From Sphingobacteriales bacterium (lineage in GTDB: Bacteria; Bacteroidota; Bacteroidia; Sphingobacteriales; Sphingobacteriaceae), in contig JANXOD010000035.1 of the NCBI GenBank assembly GCA_025353765.1, forward strand, positions 124,001 to 188,000: a DNA stretch of 64,000 bases. The letters run 5' to 3'. The position numbers and the translations under genes are program-made. The notes below the pieces were generated by a model. It was given only the letters and a program-made list of their open reading frames with translations. It did no database searches and was not told where the DNA came from. Shown here one piece after another: positions 1 through 9,575 of this stretch; within the stretch, counting starts at the first letter, position 1; the number at the start of each line of letters is the position of its first letter.

Positions 1-2252
1 GGGACGCTTTTGAGAAAACATCTCCTAATTTTGGTAAAGCTACTCCTTGGGTTGGGGCAGCTAATGATCCAAAAACCTTTTTTGAAACCCCCGTATCTGA
101 TAACCAAAGTATTTTAATTACTAATGGCAATGATAAGGGTACATTTAAATTAGGGTATAATCGAAGTAATGAAAATGGTATTCTGGCTAATAGTACAATG
201 AATAAAAATTCTGTTGACTTTGGTGGTACGTATAATATAACTCCAAAATTAACAGCGGGCGCATCAGTTAACTATTATAATACGAATGGTTTAGGCCGAT
301 ATGGAACTGGTTATGATGGTGCCAATGGCAGAAATGTAATGACTAATTTCAGAGAGTGGTGGCAAGTGAATACTGATATTAAGGAGCAAAAAGATGCATA
401 TTTCAGAACTGGCGGGAAGAATGCAACATGGAATTACTCAGATATAACAGATCCTACCCCTATTTATTGGGATAACCCTTACTTTGTGAGATACCAAAAT
501 TATGAGACTGATACTCGTAATCGTTATTTAGGAAATACTACTTTAAACTTTAAAGCAACAGAATGGTTAAATATTTTGGGAAGAATTTCTTTGGATACCT
601 ATTCACAGATTCAAGAAGAGAGAAAAGCTTTAGGTAGTGTTGGAGTCCCTTATTACTCAAGAAATAACAAATCTTTTAACGAAACCAATTATGATTTATT
701 AGCGAATATTAATAAAGATTTGTCCTCTCAATTTAACTTTAAAGCATTATTGGGTACTAACATTAGAAAGCAACATACAGAAACAGTATCTTCCATAACT
801 AATGGTGGTTTAATTGTTGCGGGTATCTACTCTCTTTCTAATTCAGCTAGTGCACCTAATGCTCCACTGGAGTTTGATGGAAGAAAAGAAGTTGATGGAG
901 TTTTTGCCGGTACAACATTAACATATAAAAATATGTTAGCTTTAGATGGTACCATAAGAAGAGACGCCTCTTCTACTTTACCCAAAGGAAATAATGTATA
1001 TTACTACCCATCAGTATCTTTAGGCTTTACTTTCTCTGAATTAATGAAAACTTCAGATTGGTTATCTTATGGTAAATTAAGAGCAAACTATGCACAAGTA
1101 GGTAGTGATGCAGATTTCTATAGTGTAAATGATACTTATACCATTTCACCTCCATTTGGAGGTTCACCACAGGTTGCAGTTCCAACAACTAAAAATAATG
1201 AGAATTTAAGGCCAGAGCGTACAAGTAGCTCAGAAGTGGGATTAGAAATGTCTTTTTTAAAGAATAGGTTAGGGTTTGATGCAACATATTATAAAACAAG
1301 TACCATTGATCAAATTTTGCCAGTAACAATTTCTACTGCAACAGGTTATAGCTCAAAATTTTTAAACTCAGGAACAGTTGAAAATAAAGGTATTGAGTTA
1401 TCTCTTAATGGAACTCCTGTCCAGACAAAGAACCTTACATGGAAAATTACAGCTAACTGGTCAAGAAACAGAAACAAGGTTACAGAGTTATTTAAAGATG
1501 GAACCGGGCAACAAGCAACTAATCTTCAATTAGGCTCTTTTCAAGGTGGTATTACTGCTAATGCAAGCCTAGGTGAACCTTATGGTATGTTACGTGGTAC
1601 CGATTTTGTTTACTTAGATGGGCAAAAAGTTGTTGGAGCTAATGGAAATTATCTAAAAACAGCTACGTCAAATGTAGCAATTGGTAATCCAAACGCAAAT
1701 TGGATAGGTGGTATTAATAATAGCTTTAGCTATAAGGGAATATCATTAGGCTTTTTAGTAGATATTCGTGATGGTGGTAGTGTATTTTCTACAGATATGT
1801 ATTACGGCTTAGCTACAGGTTTATATCCTGAAACTGCCGGCTTAAATGATCTGGGAAATCCTTCAAGAAACTCAATTGCAAATGGAGGAGGTTTTATCAG
1901 ACCAGGTGTTACTGCGAATGGGCAACCTAATACAACAAGAGTAGCGAATTCAAATTATGGAGCTTATGGTTATAGTATTAACCCGGATGCAGCATTTATT
2001 TATGATGCCAGCTATGTTAAATTAAGAGAAGTGGTTATTGGTTTTGCAATTCCTAAATCTTTGATATCTAAGTTAGGCCCTGTTAAAGGTGCTGATTTCT
2101 CCTTGATTGGTCGTAACTTATGGATCATCCATAAAAACTTACCTTATTCAGACCCAGAAGAGGGGCTAAGCTCTGGAAATCTTCAAGGATACCAGGTTGG
2201 AGCTTATCCAACTACCAGAACCTTTGCCTTAAATTTAAAACTACATTTCTAA
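1..2252 (+). CDS. SusC/RagA-family TonB-linked outer membrane protein, C-terminal part
   Basis: The reading frame is open from the window edge (codons in the frame of position 3), so the gene is cut at its 5' end; about 749 residues are visible. It is the barrel part of a SusC-type transporter, which with a SusD lipoprotein imports glycans or peptides across the outer membrane using TonB energy. Seen: alternating aromatic/polar beta strands throughout, the family signature YVKLREVVIGF about 70 residues from the end, GRNLWI shortly after it, and a terminal Phe as expected for a barrel recognised by the BAM machinery. The plug domain and TonB box lie outside the window. A SusD gene follows 11 bp downstream. 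Family assignment is firm; substrate unknown. Confidence 0.93.
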   Translation, partial: DAFEKTSPNFGKATPWVGAANDPKTFFETPVSDNQSILITNGNDKGTFKLGYNRSNENGILANSTMNKNSVDFGGTYNITPKLTAGASVNYYNTNGLGRYGTGYDGANGRNVMTNFREWWQVNTDIKEQKDAYFRTGGKNATWNYSDITDPTPIYWDNPYFVRYQNYETDTRNRYLGNTTLNFKATEWLNILGRISLDTYSQIQEERKALGSVGVPYYSRNNKSFNETNYDLLANINKDLSSQFNFKALLGTNIRKQHTETVSSITNGGLIVAGIYSLSNSASAPNAPLEFDGRKEVDGVFAGTTLTYKNMLALDGTIRRDASSTLPKGNNVYYYPSVSLGFTFSELMKTSDWLSYGKLRANYAQVGSDADFYSVNDTYTISPPFGGSPQVAVPTTKNNENLRPERTSSSEVGLEMSFLKNRLGFDATYYKTSTIDQILPVTISTATGYSSKFLNSGTVENKGIELSLNGTPVQTKNLTWKITANWSRNRNKVTELFKDGTGQQATNLQLGSFQGGITANASLGEPYGMLRGTDFVYLDGQKVVGANGNYLKTATSNVAIGNPNANWIGGINNSFSYKGISLGFLVDIRDGGSVFSTDMYYGLATGLYPETAGLNDLGNPSRNSIANGGGFIRPGVTANGQPNTTRVANSNYGAYGYSINPDAAFIYDASYVKLREVVIGFAIPKSLISKLGPVKGADFSLIGRNLWIIHKNLPYSDPEEGLSSGNLQGYQVGAYPTTRTFALNLKLHF

Positions 2253-2263
2253 AAATAGAGAAT

Positions 2264-3688
2264 ATGAAAAAGATTTTTATAGCGTTTATTCCTGTATTTT
2301 TCCTTGCCGCATGTACTAAGGATCTTAGCAGCTTAAACGTTGACCCTAAACGACCTCAAGAGGTTCCCTCTTCTGCATTATTTACGAATGCACAGAGAAG
2401 ATTATCAAATACTGTAACATCTTCAAATGTTAATTTAAATATTTTTAGATTAGTTGAACAATATTGGCAGGAAACAACTTATCTTGACGAGAGTAATTAT
2501 GATATTACCACTCGCCCTATTCCTGATTTATTATGGAATGCATTGTACAGAGATGTTCTTAAAAATTTGGAAGAAACAAAGAAAAAAATTCCAAATGATG
2601 TATCTGGCACTAATGAGCAAAAGAATGCAATAGCTGTAACAGATATCATGGAAGTCTATACTTGGTACTATTTGGTTACTACATATGGAAATGTTCCATA
2701 TTCTCAAGCACTAAATGTTGAAAATGCATTTCCAAAATATGATGATGCAAAAACAGTTTATTATGACCTGTTAACTCGTTTAGATGCCGATATTACCGCT
2801 TTAAATCCTGCTGCCGGAAGCTGGGGTGGTGCCGATATCATATATGGTGGAGATGTTGCCTCTTGGAAAAAATTTGCGAATACCTTTAAATTAAAAATGG
2901 GTATCACTATCGCAGATTTTGATGATGCTAAAGCTAAGGCCGTTGTTGAATCAGCAGTAGTAGGTGGAGTTTTTACATCTGCTGATGATAATGCTTCCTT
3001 TAAATATTTAAGCAGTCCTCCAAATACAAACCCTGTTTGGGTAGATTTGGTTCAAAGTGGAAGACAGGATTTTGTCGCTGCAAGTACAATAACTAACACC
3101 ATGAACACACTTAATGATCCAAGAATTTCATTATACTTTACAGTTGATGCAAATGGAGCTTTTTCAGGTGGTGATCCTGGCGCAAGTAGTGATTATACAG
3201 CTTTTTCTAAACCAGCCGTTAGTTTAACAGCCCCAGATTATGCTGCTACATTATTGAGTTATGATGAAACTGAGTTTAATTTAGCTGAAGCTGTAGCGAG
3301 AGGTTATACTGTAGGCGGAACAGCTGCAACTCATTATAATAATGCAGTTACAGCATCCATTAACTTTTGGGGTGGCTCTGATGCAGATGCTACGGCGTAT
3401 TTGTTAAATCCTGCAGTTAACTACTTAACGGCATCAGGTACTTATAAAGAAAAGATAGGTACTCAAAAATGGATTGCTCTATATAATAGAGGATGGGATG
3501 GATGGATTGAAAATCGGAGATTAGATTTTCCGCAGTTAGTTGCTCCTGTTGCTGCTGTTAGTGATTTCCCTGTTAGACTCACGTACCCAATTAATGAGCA
3601 AAATATTAATGTAATTAATTACAACCAAGCATCTACTGCTATTGGTGGTGATGATGTTGCTACAAAATTATTTTGGGATAAATTTTAA
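2264..3688 (+). CDS. SusD/RagB-family nutrient-binding outer membrane lipoprotein
   Basis: This 474-residue protein is the surface lipoprotein partner of the SusC transporter just upstream. The first 17 residues form a lipoprotein signal ending in LAAC, with Cys17 as lipidation site. The rest is helix-rich with a TPR-like pattern typical of SusD-like proteins (probably the SusD-like_2 subfamily), including the end region that reads TQKWIALYNRGWDGWIENRR. It starts 11 bp after the SusC stop and is followed directly by a strong terminator, so it is the last gene of the operon. Which nutrient it binds cannot be read from sequence. Confidence 0.93.
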   Translation: MKKIFIAFIPVFFLAACTKDLSSLNVDPKRPQEVPSSALFTNAQRRLSNTVTSSNVNLNIFRLVEQYWQETTYLDESNYDITTRPIPDLLWNALYRDVLKNLEETKKKIPNDVSGTNEQKNAIAVTDIMEVYTWYYLVTTYGNVPYSQALNVENAFPKYDDAKTVYYDLLTRLDADITALNPAAGSWGGADIIYGGDVASWKKFANTFKLKMGITIADFDDAKAKAVVESAVVGGVFTSADDNASFKYLSSPPNTNPVWVDLVQSGRQDFVAASTITNTMNTLNDPRISLYFTVDANGAFSGGDPGASSDYTAFSKPAVSLTAPDYAATLLSYDETEFNLAEAVARGYTVGGTAATHYNNAVTASINFWGGSDADATAYLLNPAVNYLTASGTYKEKIGTQKWIALYNRGWDGWIENRRLDFPQLVAPVAAVSDFPVRLTYPINEQNINVINYNQASTAIGGDDVATKLFWDKF

Positions 3689-3708
3689 ATTTCATTAAGA
3701 TTATTTTA

Positions 3709-3740
3709 GGCTGCCAATAAAATTGGCAGCCTTTTTTATT
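3709..3740 (+). terminator. Rho-independent terminator of the susCD operon
   Basis: A perfect 10-bp stem (ggctgccaat / attggcagcc) with a 3-nt loop is followed by a run of six T. It lies 20 bp after the SusD stop codon. Confidence 0.93.
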
Positions 3741-3865
3741 TAAAGAGATATGAGCATTTTGAATAAATGTGAGGCATAGTAATGGGCATGTTATTAAGGA
3801 GGGCTCAATTTTATCTTTTCAAGTCTTTATTAAGCGGTGCTCTAAATACAGTCTAATACTATTAC

Positions 3866-5062
3866 TCACTTAACCAATACTACTTCCACTCTCAAATTTT
3901 TTAATTCTTCTTCTGGATCATTGGTGTTTACCAAGGGATTTTTACCACCCATGCCTGTGCAGGATATCCTTTTTTCAGATATAGCATTTTGTGTTAAAAA
4001 CTTCTTAATAGCCAAGGCACGACTAAAAGAAAGTTGCTGTAAATAACGGACAGATGTGAAAACATTGTTATTGGTATGGCCAACTATCTTTGCAGACCAG
4101 GAAGGATGTTCTTTTAAGAAAATAAGTAGTCTTTCTAGCTCAGGTTGTGAAGTTGGTAATATTTGGTCTTTATTAGGATAAAAATGTATGTTAACTAAAA
4201 TCAATTTATTGCCTGCAGATAAAGTATCAAGTTCAAAATCCAGGGTAGTATTTTGAACATTCTTTATAGTAAGATCTTTTGTGGCAAATAAATACTTGAT
4301 ATTAGAAGCTGTTACATTTAAGGCTCGGTAAGTAGGGACATTTAATTTATACTTACCAGTTATGGGATCGGAAATTATTTTGGCAATAGCTGTTCCGGTG
4401 GAATCATCTTCTGCGATTACCTCTGCTGATAAAGGTTTTTTCGTTTTTTTGTCACGTACAATACCTTCTAAAGTAATGAACGGGCTACTATATTTAGGCA
4501 ACAAATTAATTTTAATATCAAACCCACCACCATTGTCATAAATATTATCTACAATTAAGGCCAGTTTTTCTCCGGAATTTACATCAAGTGTTTTTGAATA
4601 ATTATTCCCCTTTCCGGGTCGCGTAAAAGTTTGTGCAACAGTAGGTTTTAAGCCTGTTTTACTGGCTATCGACTCCTGGTTTCGAGTATTGTTTGTTCTC
4701 AAAGGCTTTGCTGTACCTTTTTCAATTTCTTTTTGGAGTCCATCAAAATCAAACAACATCCAATCATAGTCATCATTTACATTATGTGGCACTATCTCAA
4801 AGGTTAATATTCCTTTAAAAGGGATATTTAATGTAAACCAGGCAGTATTACGTTCTTCCTTGAAAATATAGGGTGATCTTTTTGAACTGATTTTAAACTC
4901 TTTTATTAAACCAAAGCCAACAGGCGATTTGCTAAATGAATATTTTCGATTTACCTCCAGTTGTTGTGCTCCTTTTAAATCCCCGTTTAATTTAAGATTT
5001 GTTTGTGCTTTGCAGAAGCCGATACTTAGCAGTAAAAATCCCAACAGATAGCATGAACGCAT
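3866..5062 (-). CDS. OmpA-family protein with C-terminal peptidoglycan-binding domain
   Basis: A 398-residue secreted envelope protein. Residues 1-19 are a signal peptide (ends CKAQ). The N-terminal half resembles secreted bacteroidotal beta domains. Residues roughly 195-275 look like a carboxypeptidase-regulatory/beta-sandwich domain (LEGIVRDKKTKKPLSAEVIA). The last ~110 residues are an OmpA-like domain: IHFYPNKDQI, then VGHTNN, SFSRALAIKKFL, and NLRVEVVL, the usual order of meso-diaminopimelate-binding elements. It probably anchors the outer membrane to peptidoglycan. It lies 3 bp after a DoxX gene and downstream of an LD-carboxypeptidase on the same strand, suggesting an envelope/cell-wall operon. 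Confidence 0.85.
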   Translation of the reverse strand: MRSCYLLGFLLLSIGFCKAQTNLKLNGDLKGAQQLEVNRKYSFSKSPVGFGLIKEFKISSKRSPYIFKEERNTAWFTLNIPFKGILTFEIVPHNVNDDYDWMLFDFDGLQKEIEKGTAKPLRTNNTRNQESIASKTGLKPTVAQTFTRPGKGNNYSKTLDVNSGEKLALIVDNIYDNGGGFDIKINLLPKYSSPFITLEGIVRDKKTKKPLSAEVIAEDDSTGTAIAKIISDPITGKYKLNVPTYRALNVTASNIKYLFATKDLTIKNVQNTTLDFELDTLSAGNKLILVNIHFYPNKDQILPTSQPELERLLIFLKEHPSWSAKIVGHTNNNVFTSVRYLQQLSFSRALAIKKFLTQNAISEKRISCTGMGGKNPLVNTNDPEEELKNLRVEVVLVK

Positions 5063-5065
5063 AAA

Positions 5066-5473
5066 TTATTTTTTATCTACGCTATACTTTCCCGGGCCAA
5101 CAAAAGAAAGTCCTAAAAAGACAATTCCTAATTCTATAGCATGAGACGCAGTCATTAATCCATCGCCACTTTTTAAATGCATGATGGAAGCAATAAGCAT
5201 TGTAAAAGCGAGTAATAAACAAACAGGCCTGAAGGCTAATCCCAATACTAATAAGAAGCCTCCAAAAGTTTCTGTGGCCGCTGCTAAAAATCCCCAAAAG
5301 GATGGAATAAATGAGATACCTATATATTTCATTGCACCTCCTATTTCATTCCATTTTGCAGGTCCGCCCAATAATTTAGGATAACCATGATACATAAGCA
5401 TAACTCCTAAACCTAATCTCATAATTAAAAGGCCTATGTTTTTATAATTACCAAGTTTTATTAAGAAAGCCAT
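5066..5473 (-). CDS. DoxX family membrane protein
   Basis: A 135-residue protein with four hydrophobic segments and the DoxX pattern RLGLGVMLMYHGYPKL near the N-terminus followed by a glycine-rich, Phe/Trp-rich second helix (ATETFGGFLLVLGL). DoxX proteins are inner-membrane proteins, sometimes linked to redox or thiol metabolism; the exact role here is unknown. Its ATG overlaps the stop codon of the upstream LD-carboxypeptidase gene by one base (TAATG), and only 3 bp separate it from the OmpA-like gene, so the three are very likely cotranscribed and translationally coupled. Confidence 0.9.
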   Translation of the reverse strand: MAFLIKLGNYKNIGLLIMRLGLGVMLMYHGYPKLLGGPAKWNEIGGAMKYIGISFIPSFWGFLAAATETFGGFLLVLGLAFRPVCLLLAFTMLIASIMHLKSGDGLMTASHAIELGIVFLGLSFVGPGKYSVDKK

Positions 5474-6372
5474 TATAGATAGGTCAAAGTTATATCACAA
5501 TCATTTACTTCTAAATTTACAAATTTTCCTAATACCAATGCCTGATTATCTACTATATGTCCTGCGGGGAAGTTAAAGCAAACAGGATAGTTATATTCTT
5601 TAACATGAGCCATAACAATATCTTCAGGAGTTTGTCCGAAAGGAATGTCATTATTTTTGAGTTCTGTAAATCCGCCTATAATAAGTCCTTTTAGATGAGT
5701 TAGTTTGCCCGCACGTTTTAAATTCCACAGCATACGGTCAATAGAATATAGGTATTCTCCAACATCCTCCAAAAACAAAATTTTATCTGTATAATCTATT
5801 TCCGAAACAGACCCTGACATTGCTACTAACAATGATAAATTGCCACCAATTAAAATCCCGGTTGTATTTCCATTCCTGCTTTTTAATTCACTTTGATAAT
5901 TATAAATAAGATTTTCTCCAAAAAGTGCTTTGCGTAATGTTTCTAATGAAGGTTTTGTGCCATCCGGAATAGTTAAGGGCATTTGGCCATGTATGCTCTG
6001 AGTTTCATATTTAGCATACACATGACTATGCAAAACCGTAATATCACTAAACCCAACTATCCATTTTGGTTCCTTTGCAAATAAGGAAAAGTCTATTGCA
6101 TCAATAATACGTATAGTTCCATATCCTCCACGGGCAGCAAAGATGGCTTTAATGTTATCATCATCCAGAAAACGCTGTAAATCTTTTGCCCGCAATGCAT
6201 CATCACCTGCAAATTGATGATAGGAAGCATAGACAGTTTCTCCCAGTACAACCTTAAGTCCCCATGACTCCAATAATTTTACAGCATCTGTTATTTCATG
6301 AGGAAGTTTTTTAGCCGGACAGGTAATAGCAACAGTATCGCCTTTTTTTAGTGGTTTTGGTTGATTTATCAT
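5473..6372 (-). CDS. LD-carboxypeptidase (peptidase family S66)
   Basis: A 299-residue enzyme of the LdcA/MccF family, which cleaves the L,D-bond of murein tetrapeptides in cytoplasmic peptidoglycan recycling, or in the MccF branch hydrolyses peptide antibiotics. The S66 triad is visible: Ser109 in GFSDIT, Glu202 in FLEDVGE, His272 in FPAGHIVDNQ. RGGYG at 81-85 is also conserved. Length is normal and there is no signal peptide, fitting a cytosolic enzyme. First gene of a minus-strand trio with DoxX and an OmpA-like protein; divergent from metG with a 63-bp gap. LdcA versus MccF specificity is not decided here. Confidence 0.92.
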   Translation of the reverse strand: MINQPKPLKKGDTVAITCPAKKLPHEITDAVKLLESWGLKVVLGETVYASYHQFAGDDALRAKDLQRFLDDDNIKAIFAARGGYGTIRIIDAIDFSLFAKEPKWIVGFSDITVLHSHVYAKYETQSIHGQMPLTIPDGTKPSLETLRKALFGENLIYNYQSELKSRNGNTTGILIGGNLSLLVAMSGSVSEIDYTDKILFLEDVGEYLYSIDRMLWNLKRAGKLTHLKGLIIGGFTELKNNDIPFGQTPEDIVMAHVKEYNYPVCFNFPAGHIVDNQALVLGKFVNLEVNDCDITLTYL

Positions 6373-6386
6373 TATATCAAAAAACT

Positions 6387-6394
6387 TATCTTTG
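6387..6394 (+). promoter_or_regulatory. Bacteroidota -7 promoter element upstream of metG
   Basis: TATCTTTG matches the TAnnTTTG consensus of the primary sigma factor in this phylum and lies 41 bp before the metG TTG start. I do not see a well-spaced -33 TTG, so only the -7 box is claimed. Confidence 0.55.
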
Positions 6395-6435
6395 CAAATT
6401 ATAAAAAGAAGCTAAGAAACACTAATACATAAATT

Positions 6436-8535
6436 TTGAAAGACCATAGATTTAAACGGTACACCGTTACGGCAGCACTTCCTTATACTAACGGACCCGT
6501 TCATATAGGCCATTTGGCAGGTGTTTATGTACCTGCGGATATTTATGTAAGGTATCTTCGATCTAATAAAAAAGATGTTGTTTTTATTAGCGGATCTGAT
6601 GAACATGGTGTTCCTATCACGTTAAAAGCTAAGAAAGAAGGAATTACTCCGCAACAAGTGGTAGATAAATACCACCGGATAATTGGTGATTCATTCCGTG
6701 ATTTTGGTATCTCATTCAATATCTATCATCGTACTTCATCCAGAACACACCATCAAACAGCATCCGATTTTTTTAAAACGCTATATGATAAAGGTGTTTT
6801 TACCGAAGAAGAAACAGAACAGTATTACGATGAAAAAGCCAATCAGTTTTTGGCCGACAGGTATATTGTAGGTACATGTCCGAATTGTAATAATGAAAAT
6901 GCCTATGGTGATCAGTGTGAAAAGTGTGGTTCATCGTTGAGTCCAACGGAGTTGATTAATCCGAGATCAACTTTATCTGGCGATAAACCAGTTTTGCGAA
7001 AAACAACTAACTGGTTTCTCCCGCTTGATAAAATGCAGCCGGAAATTGAAGCTTATATTGATTCTCATAAAGAATGGCGCCCTACAGTTTACGGGCAATG
7101 TAAATCTTGGCTTAATGGCGGTTTACATCCCAGAGCCATGACCCGCGATTTAGATTGGGGTGTGAAAGTTCCTATTGCCGGAGCGGATGGAAAAGTGTTG
7201 TATGTTTGGTTTGATGCACCTATTGGCTATATATCAGCTACAAAAGATTTATGTAATCCAACTTTAAGCGAACAGGAAAAAACAGATTATTACTTTAATG
7301 AGACCTTCAAACCTTCAGAGCAATGGGAAAATTACTGGCAGTCTGAAGACACTAAACTGGTGCATTTTATTGGGAAAGATAATATTGTTTTCCATTGCAT
7401 CATTTTCCCGGCCATGCTGATGGCTCATGATAAATTTATACTGGCAGATAATGTTCCGGCAAATGAGTTCCTTAATCTGGAAGGAGATAAAATATCAACT
7501 TCCAGGAATTGGGCGGTTTGGCTGCATGAATATTTGGAAGATTTTCCTAATAAACAGGATGTACTTCGTTATGTTTTAACAGCAACTGCACCAGAAACGA
7601 AGGATAATGATTTTACATGGAAGGATTTTCAGGCAAGAAACAACAATGAACTTGTCGCTATTTTTGGAAATTTCATAAATCGTGTTTTAGTTTTATCTCA
7701 TAAATATTTTGAAGGTAAAGTAATGTTCGGCTCCGAACCAACCAATACCGATCAGGAAATCATCGCAGAATTAAAAGCATATCCTGCTAAAATTGCCTCT
7801 TCTATTGAGCAATATCGTTTCCGGGAAGCTTTGTCAGAGTTTATGAATGTGGCCCGTTTGGGGAATAAATATTTGGCCGATGCCGAGCCCTGGAAGTTAA
7901 TTAAAACCGATGAAGAGCGTGTTAAAACTATTCTGAATATAGGTTTACAAATCGCCGCGAATCTGGCTATCCTTGCCCAACCATTTTTACCTTTCAGCGC
8001 AGATAAATTGGTTGCTATGCTTAATCTTGATATAAAGGATTGGGATCAAGCTGGAAGAGTTGATTTACTTGCAGATGGACATCAACTTAATGAAGCAGAA
8101 TTATTATTCGAAAAAATTGAAGACGATGCCATTGAAGCGCAAATGCAAAAGCTAATGAATACCAAAACTACCAATGAACAGGAAGAAGTGATATTACCTG
8201 CTGCAAAAACAAATATTACCTATGAGCAGTTCCTGACTATGGATATTCGTGTAGGTACAATCTTAACCGCAGAAAAAATAGCTAAAACAAAAAAACTACT
8301 TAAGCTTACGGTAGGTACAGGCATTGATCAGCGCACAGTAGTGTCTGGTATTGCAGAGCATTTTGAACCCGAGCAAATTGTGGGTAAACAGGTTTCTATA
8401 GTACTTAATTTAGAACCGCGTGAAATTAAAGGGATTTTATCACAAGGCATGATATTAATGGCTGAAAATGCGAAAGGTAAACTTAGTTTTGTATCGCCAG
8501 GCGAAAAGTTAGCAAATGGCAGTGTAATCCGTTAA
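6436..8535 (+). CDS. metG: Methionine-tRNA ligase with C-terminal tRNA-binding domain
   Basis: Charges tRNA-Met with methionine in the cytosol. A 699-residue class I synthetase: HIGH at 23-26, a zinc knuckle with Cys148, Cys151, Cys161 and Cys164, and a KMSKS-type loop reading KISTS at 352-356. The last ~100 residues form an EMAP/CsaA-type tRNA-binding domain ([14 protein letters not shown]), giving the dimeric long form of MetRS. The start is TTG at 6436, chosen because the conserved N-terminus ([20 protein letters not shown]) begins a few codons later and no in-frame ATG lies nearby. Single gene, divergent from the LD-carboxypeptidase operon. Confidence 0.98.
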   Translation: MKDHRFKRYTVTAALPYTNGPVHIGHLAGVYVPADIYVRYLRSNKKDVVFISGSDEHGVPITLKAKKEGITPQQVVDKYHRIIGDSFRDFGISFNIYHRTSSRTHHQTASDFFKTLYDKGVFTEEETEQYYDEKANQFLADRYIVGTCPNCNNENAYGDQCEKCGSSLSPTELINPRSTLSGDKPVLRKTTNWFLPLDKMQPEIEAYIDSHKEWRPTVYGQCKSWLNGGLHPRAMTRDLDWGVKVPIAGADGKVLYVWFDAPIGYISATKDLCNPTLSEQEKTDYYFNETFKPSEQWENYWQSEDTKLVHFIGKDNIVFHCIIFPAMLMAHDKFILADNVPANEFLNLEGDKISTSRNWAVWLHEYLEDFPNKQDVLRYVLTATAPETKDNDFTWKDFQARNNNELVAIFGNFINRVLVLSHKYFEGKVMFGSEPTNTDQEIIAELKAYPAKIASSIEQYRFREALSEFMNVARLGNKYLADAEPWKLIKTDEERVKTILNIGLQIAANLAILAQPFLPFSADKLVAMLNLDIKDWDQAGRVDLLADGHQLNEAELLFEKIEDDAIEAQMQKLMNTKTTNEQEEVILPAAKTNITYEQFLTMDIRVGTILTAEKIAKTKKLLKLTVGTGIDQRTVVSGIAEHFEPEQIVGKQVSIVLNLEPREIKGILSQGMILMAENAKGKLSFVSPGEKLANGSVIR

Positions 8536-8573
8536 AAAGGAAAGAACTGTAACAACTTTTACTCTTTAACCCC

Positions 8574-8597
8574 GTGGTTAGTATCCTTACTAACCAC
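8574..8597. repeat. Perfect 10-bp inverted repeat between metG and rplM
   Basis: Arms gtggttagta and tactaaccac enclose a tcct loop, 39 bp after the metG stop. No T run follows on either strand within a few bases, so it is not a standard terminator; it may stop or stabilise the metG transcript. Confidence 0.6.
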
Positions 8598-8633
8598 AAC
8601 TAACTAAAACAATCAAAATTCTCATTCAATCAC

Positions 8634-8663
8634 TTGATAATTAAAGTTATTAACATATCTTTG
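8634..8663 (+). promoter_or_regulatory. Promoter of the rplM-rpsI-rpsB-tsf operon
   Basis: TTG at 8634-8636 is followed after exactly 19 bp by TATCTTTG at 8656-8663, a textbook -33/-7 promoter of this phylum. Transcription should begin around 8668-8670, giving a leader of about 50 nt that contains a small ccctaa/ttaggg hairpin near its 5' end. Confidence 0.82.
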
Positions 8664-8717
8664 CAGTCCCTAATTTTAGGGATAATAGAAATTGTTAAAT
8701 AATTTAAATTCAAGCAA

Positions 8718-9161
8718 GTGAATACGTTAAGTTACAAAACTGTCTCTGCCAACAAAGCGACCGTCAACAAAGAATGGGTAGTTGTTGACGCTCAAGGCGA
8801 GATTTTGGGGCGCTTGTCTTCTAAAATCGCAATGATTATTAGAGGAAAAACCAAGCCATCGTACACCCCACACGTAGACTGCGGAGATAACGTCATTGTT
8901 ATTAATGCAGACAAAATTAAACTGACCGGAAACAAATTCGCTGAAAAGCAATATGTTTCTTACACCGGATATCCGGGCGGGCAGAAATTTATTTCTCCAA
9001 AAGAGTTGATGGCAAAGCATCCTACTCGTATAGTAGAGAAAGCTGTACGTGGTATGTTACCTAAAAACAGTTTGGGCCGCACATTGTACAAAAACCTGTT
9101 TGTTTATGCAGGTACTGAACATCCGCATGCAGCGCAAAATCCTAAAACCATTAAACCGTAA
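8718..9161 (+). CDS. rplM: Large ribosomal subunit protein uL13
   Basis: A 147-residue protein of the 50S subunit, recognised by its N-terminus (KTVSANKATVNKEWVVVDAQ), the VINADKIKLTGNK segment and the conserved RGMLPKNSLGR region. Translation starts at GTG (8718), which gives the usual bacteroidotal N-terminus; no in-frame ATG exists upstream before a stop. First gene of a ribosomal operon, transcribed from the promoter at 8634-8663 and followed after 9 bp by rpsI. In other bacteria L13 can regulate its own operon through the leader; nothing here proves this. Confidence 0.98.
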   Translation: MNTLSYKTVSANKATVNKEWVVVDAQGEILGRLSSKIAMIIRGKTKPSYTPHVDCGDNVIVINADKIKLTGNKFAEKQYVSYTGYPGGQKFISPKELMAKHPTRIVEKAVRGMLPKNSLGRTLYKNLFVYAGTEHPHAAQNPKTIKP

Positions 9162-9170
9162 TTAAGAGAA

Positions 9171-9557
9171 ATGTCAACTACAAACACTTCAGGAAGAAGA
9201 AAAACCGCAGTTGCCCGCATTTATTTAACAGAAGGAAGCGGCAACATTACCGTAAATGGTAAAGATTACAAAGAGTACTTTCCAACATTGCCATTGCAAT
9301 ACATTGTTACGCAATCTACAGAAGTTTCTGGTTCTACCGGAAAATTCGATGTGGTTGTTAACGTTGCAGGTGGTGGCGTAACCGGACAAGCATCAGCTGT
9401 TCGTTTGGCAATTGCAAAAGCGATTGTTGAACTGGACCCAGAGACAAAGCCTTCATTGAGAGCTAAAGGTATTATGACCCGTGATGACCGTATGGTTGAG
9501 CGTAAAAAACCAGGTCGTAAGAAAGCCCGTAAGAAATTTCAATTTAGTAAACGTTAA
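9171..9557 (+). CDS. rpsI: Small ribosomal subunit protein uS9
   Basis: A 128-residue 30S protein. It has the family N-terminus GRRKTAVARIYLTEG and the basic C-terminal tail ending KKFQFSKR, whose final Arg contacts P-site tRNA in known ribosomes. It lies 9 bp after rplM and 18 bp before rpsB, in the standard L13-S9-S2-EF-Ts order of this phylum. Confidence 0.98.
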   Translation: MSTTNTSGRRKTAVARIYLTEGSGNITVNGKDYKEYFPTLPLQYIVTQSTEVSGSTGKFDVVVNVAGGGVTGQASAVRLAIAKAIVELDPETKPSLRAKGIMTRDDRMVERKKPGRKKARKKFQFSKR

Positions 9558-9561
9558 TCTC

Positions 9562-9567
9562 AGGAGG
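9562..9567 (+). promoter_or_regulatory. Strong Shine-Dalgarno sequence of rpsB
   Basis: AGGAGG is placed 8 nt before the rpsB ATG, an ideal spacing. Most genes in this window lack any such motif, as expected for Bacteroidota whose ribosomes hide the anti-Shine-Dalgarno. The site therefore stands out and may be regulatory. Confidence 0.75.
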
Positions 9568-9575
9568 ATCAGACA

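Noticed and set aside
8574-8597. Terminator for metG
   Set aside because: The stem is perfect but no T run follows, so it was listed only as an inverted repeat.
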